This document shows, piece after piece, positions 63,755 through 64,000 of a stretch of DNA of 64,000 bases. Origin of the DNA: Flavobacteriaceae bacterium (lineage in GTDB: Bacteria; Bacteroidota; Bacteroidia; Flavobacteriales; Flavobacteriaceae); assembly GCA_017858055.1 (NCBI GenBank), contig JAFMCA010000002.1:1-64000 (forward strand), written 5' to 3'. The position numbers and the translations under genes are program-made. The stretch's first letter is position 1. Each line of letters opens with the position of its first letter. A model generated the notes under the pieces. It was not told the origin of the DNA. It saw only the letters and a program-made list of their open reading frames with translations, and made no database searches.

Positions 63755-64000
63755 GTGGGGAGTAAAAATAAACTGAAACGATTTAGGGAAAATGAAACCT
63801 TTGGAAATGTACTCCAACCCGAACGTATCGAATTAGAGCAAGATAAATTTCACCTCAAAGGAAAATGGAAAAGCGATTTTTTTAAAAACAACAATCCCAT
63901 TGTTTTGGAATTGGGATGTGGTAAAGGGGAATATTCTGTCCATCTCGCTCAAAACAATGCGAACACGAATTATATCGGATTAGACATTAAAGGCGCTCGA
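63755..64000 (+). CDS. trmB: tRNA (guanine-N7)-methyltransferase, 5' part
   Basis: A partial frame that runs off the window end, 82 codons from the GTG at 63755. The N-terminus GSKNKLKRFRENETFGNVLQ is typical of Bacteroidota TrmB, and the SAM-binding motif VLELGCGKGEYSVHLAQ and the following YIGLDIKGAR are present. It would methylate G46 of tRNA. GTG is assumed because no ATG fits before the conserved start and the kinase gene ends 40 bases upstream. A TATTTTTA (-7-like) is at 63731-63738. Confidence 0.92.
   Translation, partial: MGSKNKLKRFRENETFGNVLQPERIELEQDKFHLKGKWKSDFFKNNNPIVLELGCGKGEYSVHLAQNNANTNYIGLDIKGAR

Noticed and set aside
1-64000. Mobile elements, CRISPR arrays or defence systems
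   Set aside because: No transposase, integrase, cas gene, direct-repeat array or known defence family was recognised, and the one tRNA gene has no integrated element beside it.

Overview
The window looks like a chromosomal segment from a marine member of the Flavobacteriia (Bacteroidota). The evidence is a low GC content (roughly 40 percent by eye), many lipoproteins and secreted enzymes, a type IX secretion (T9SS) C-terminal sorting domain, several families that are mostly Bacteroidota-restricted (DUF3098, DUF4271, DUF4296, DUF2911), and -7 promoter elements of the TAnnTTTG type. No phage, insertion sequence, CRISPR array or rRNA operon is visible. One tRNA gene, tRNA-Ser(GGA), is present. 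No stretch longer than 300 bases lacks a gene.

Positions 1-21200 are an accessory, catabolic region. It opens with the frameshifted tail of a xanthine-dehydrogenase-type molybdoenzyme. A minus-strand pair follows: an exported Gfo/Idh/MocA oxidoreductase and a TIM-barrel sugar isomerase-like lipoprotein. Then come a HAD phosphatase and a secreted esterase. At 5295-9228 an apparent operon couples a secreted M20 amidohydrolase to malonyl-CoA synthetase and the two-subunit malonate transporter MadLM. A DUF1080 protein, an EEP-family lipoprotein and a DUF2911 protein follow. At 11700-13553 an SGNH hydrolase and a sialidase lie on the minus strand. At 13677-20616 a tightly packed operon encodes two GH29 alpha-L-fucosidases, two formylglycine-type sulfatases and a NagX/DUF5009-type membrane acyltransferase, and ends in three very small proteins. 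Together these suggest attack on a sulfated, fucose-containing glycan, although no SusC/SusD pair is present.

Positions 21229-25791 form a fatty-acid beta-oxidation block: a divergent SCP2-like gene, then a FadN-type multifunctional enzyme, a thiolase and a TetR-family regulator. A perfect 25-base palindrome lies in the divergent control region and is the best candidate operator for that regulator. A translesion polymerase operon (umuC, umuD and a small lipoprotein) follows on the minus strand, with umuC unusually placed before umuD.

From 28015 to the end the content is mostly core genome: sucA-sucB, tatD, tRNA-Ser, an ExbB-ExbD-ExbD energy-transducing operon with its terminator, rpoN, asnS, an MMPL/RND transporter, frr, pyrH, the NAD operon nadA-nadB-nadC, truB, uppP, DUF3098, ftsX, leuS, a zinc metallopeptidase, an Lrp/AsnC regulator, hemD, a polyprenol-phosphate glycosyltransferase, a dihydroorotase, an epimerase, tyrS, a LuxE-like protein, a minimal T9SS-sorted protein, a two-component system and the start of trmB. 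Genes are densely packed, with many ATGA overlaps and convergent stops that touch or overlap. Several annotated starts were moved inward from the longest open frame, with reasons given in each entry.

The most interesting items are the palindromic operator, the secreted-amidohydrolase/malonate module, a possible periplasmic 3-keto-sugar route, the fucosidase/sulfatase operon with its tail of miniproteins, the reversed umuC-umuD order, and a dihydroorotase lacking the first histidine of its HxH motif. I did not find a clearly new defence or mobile system.
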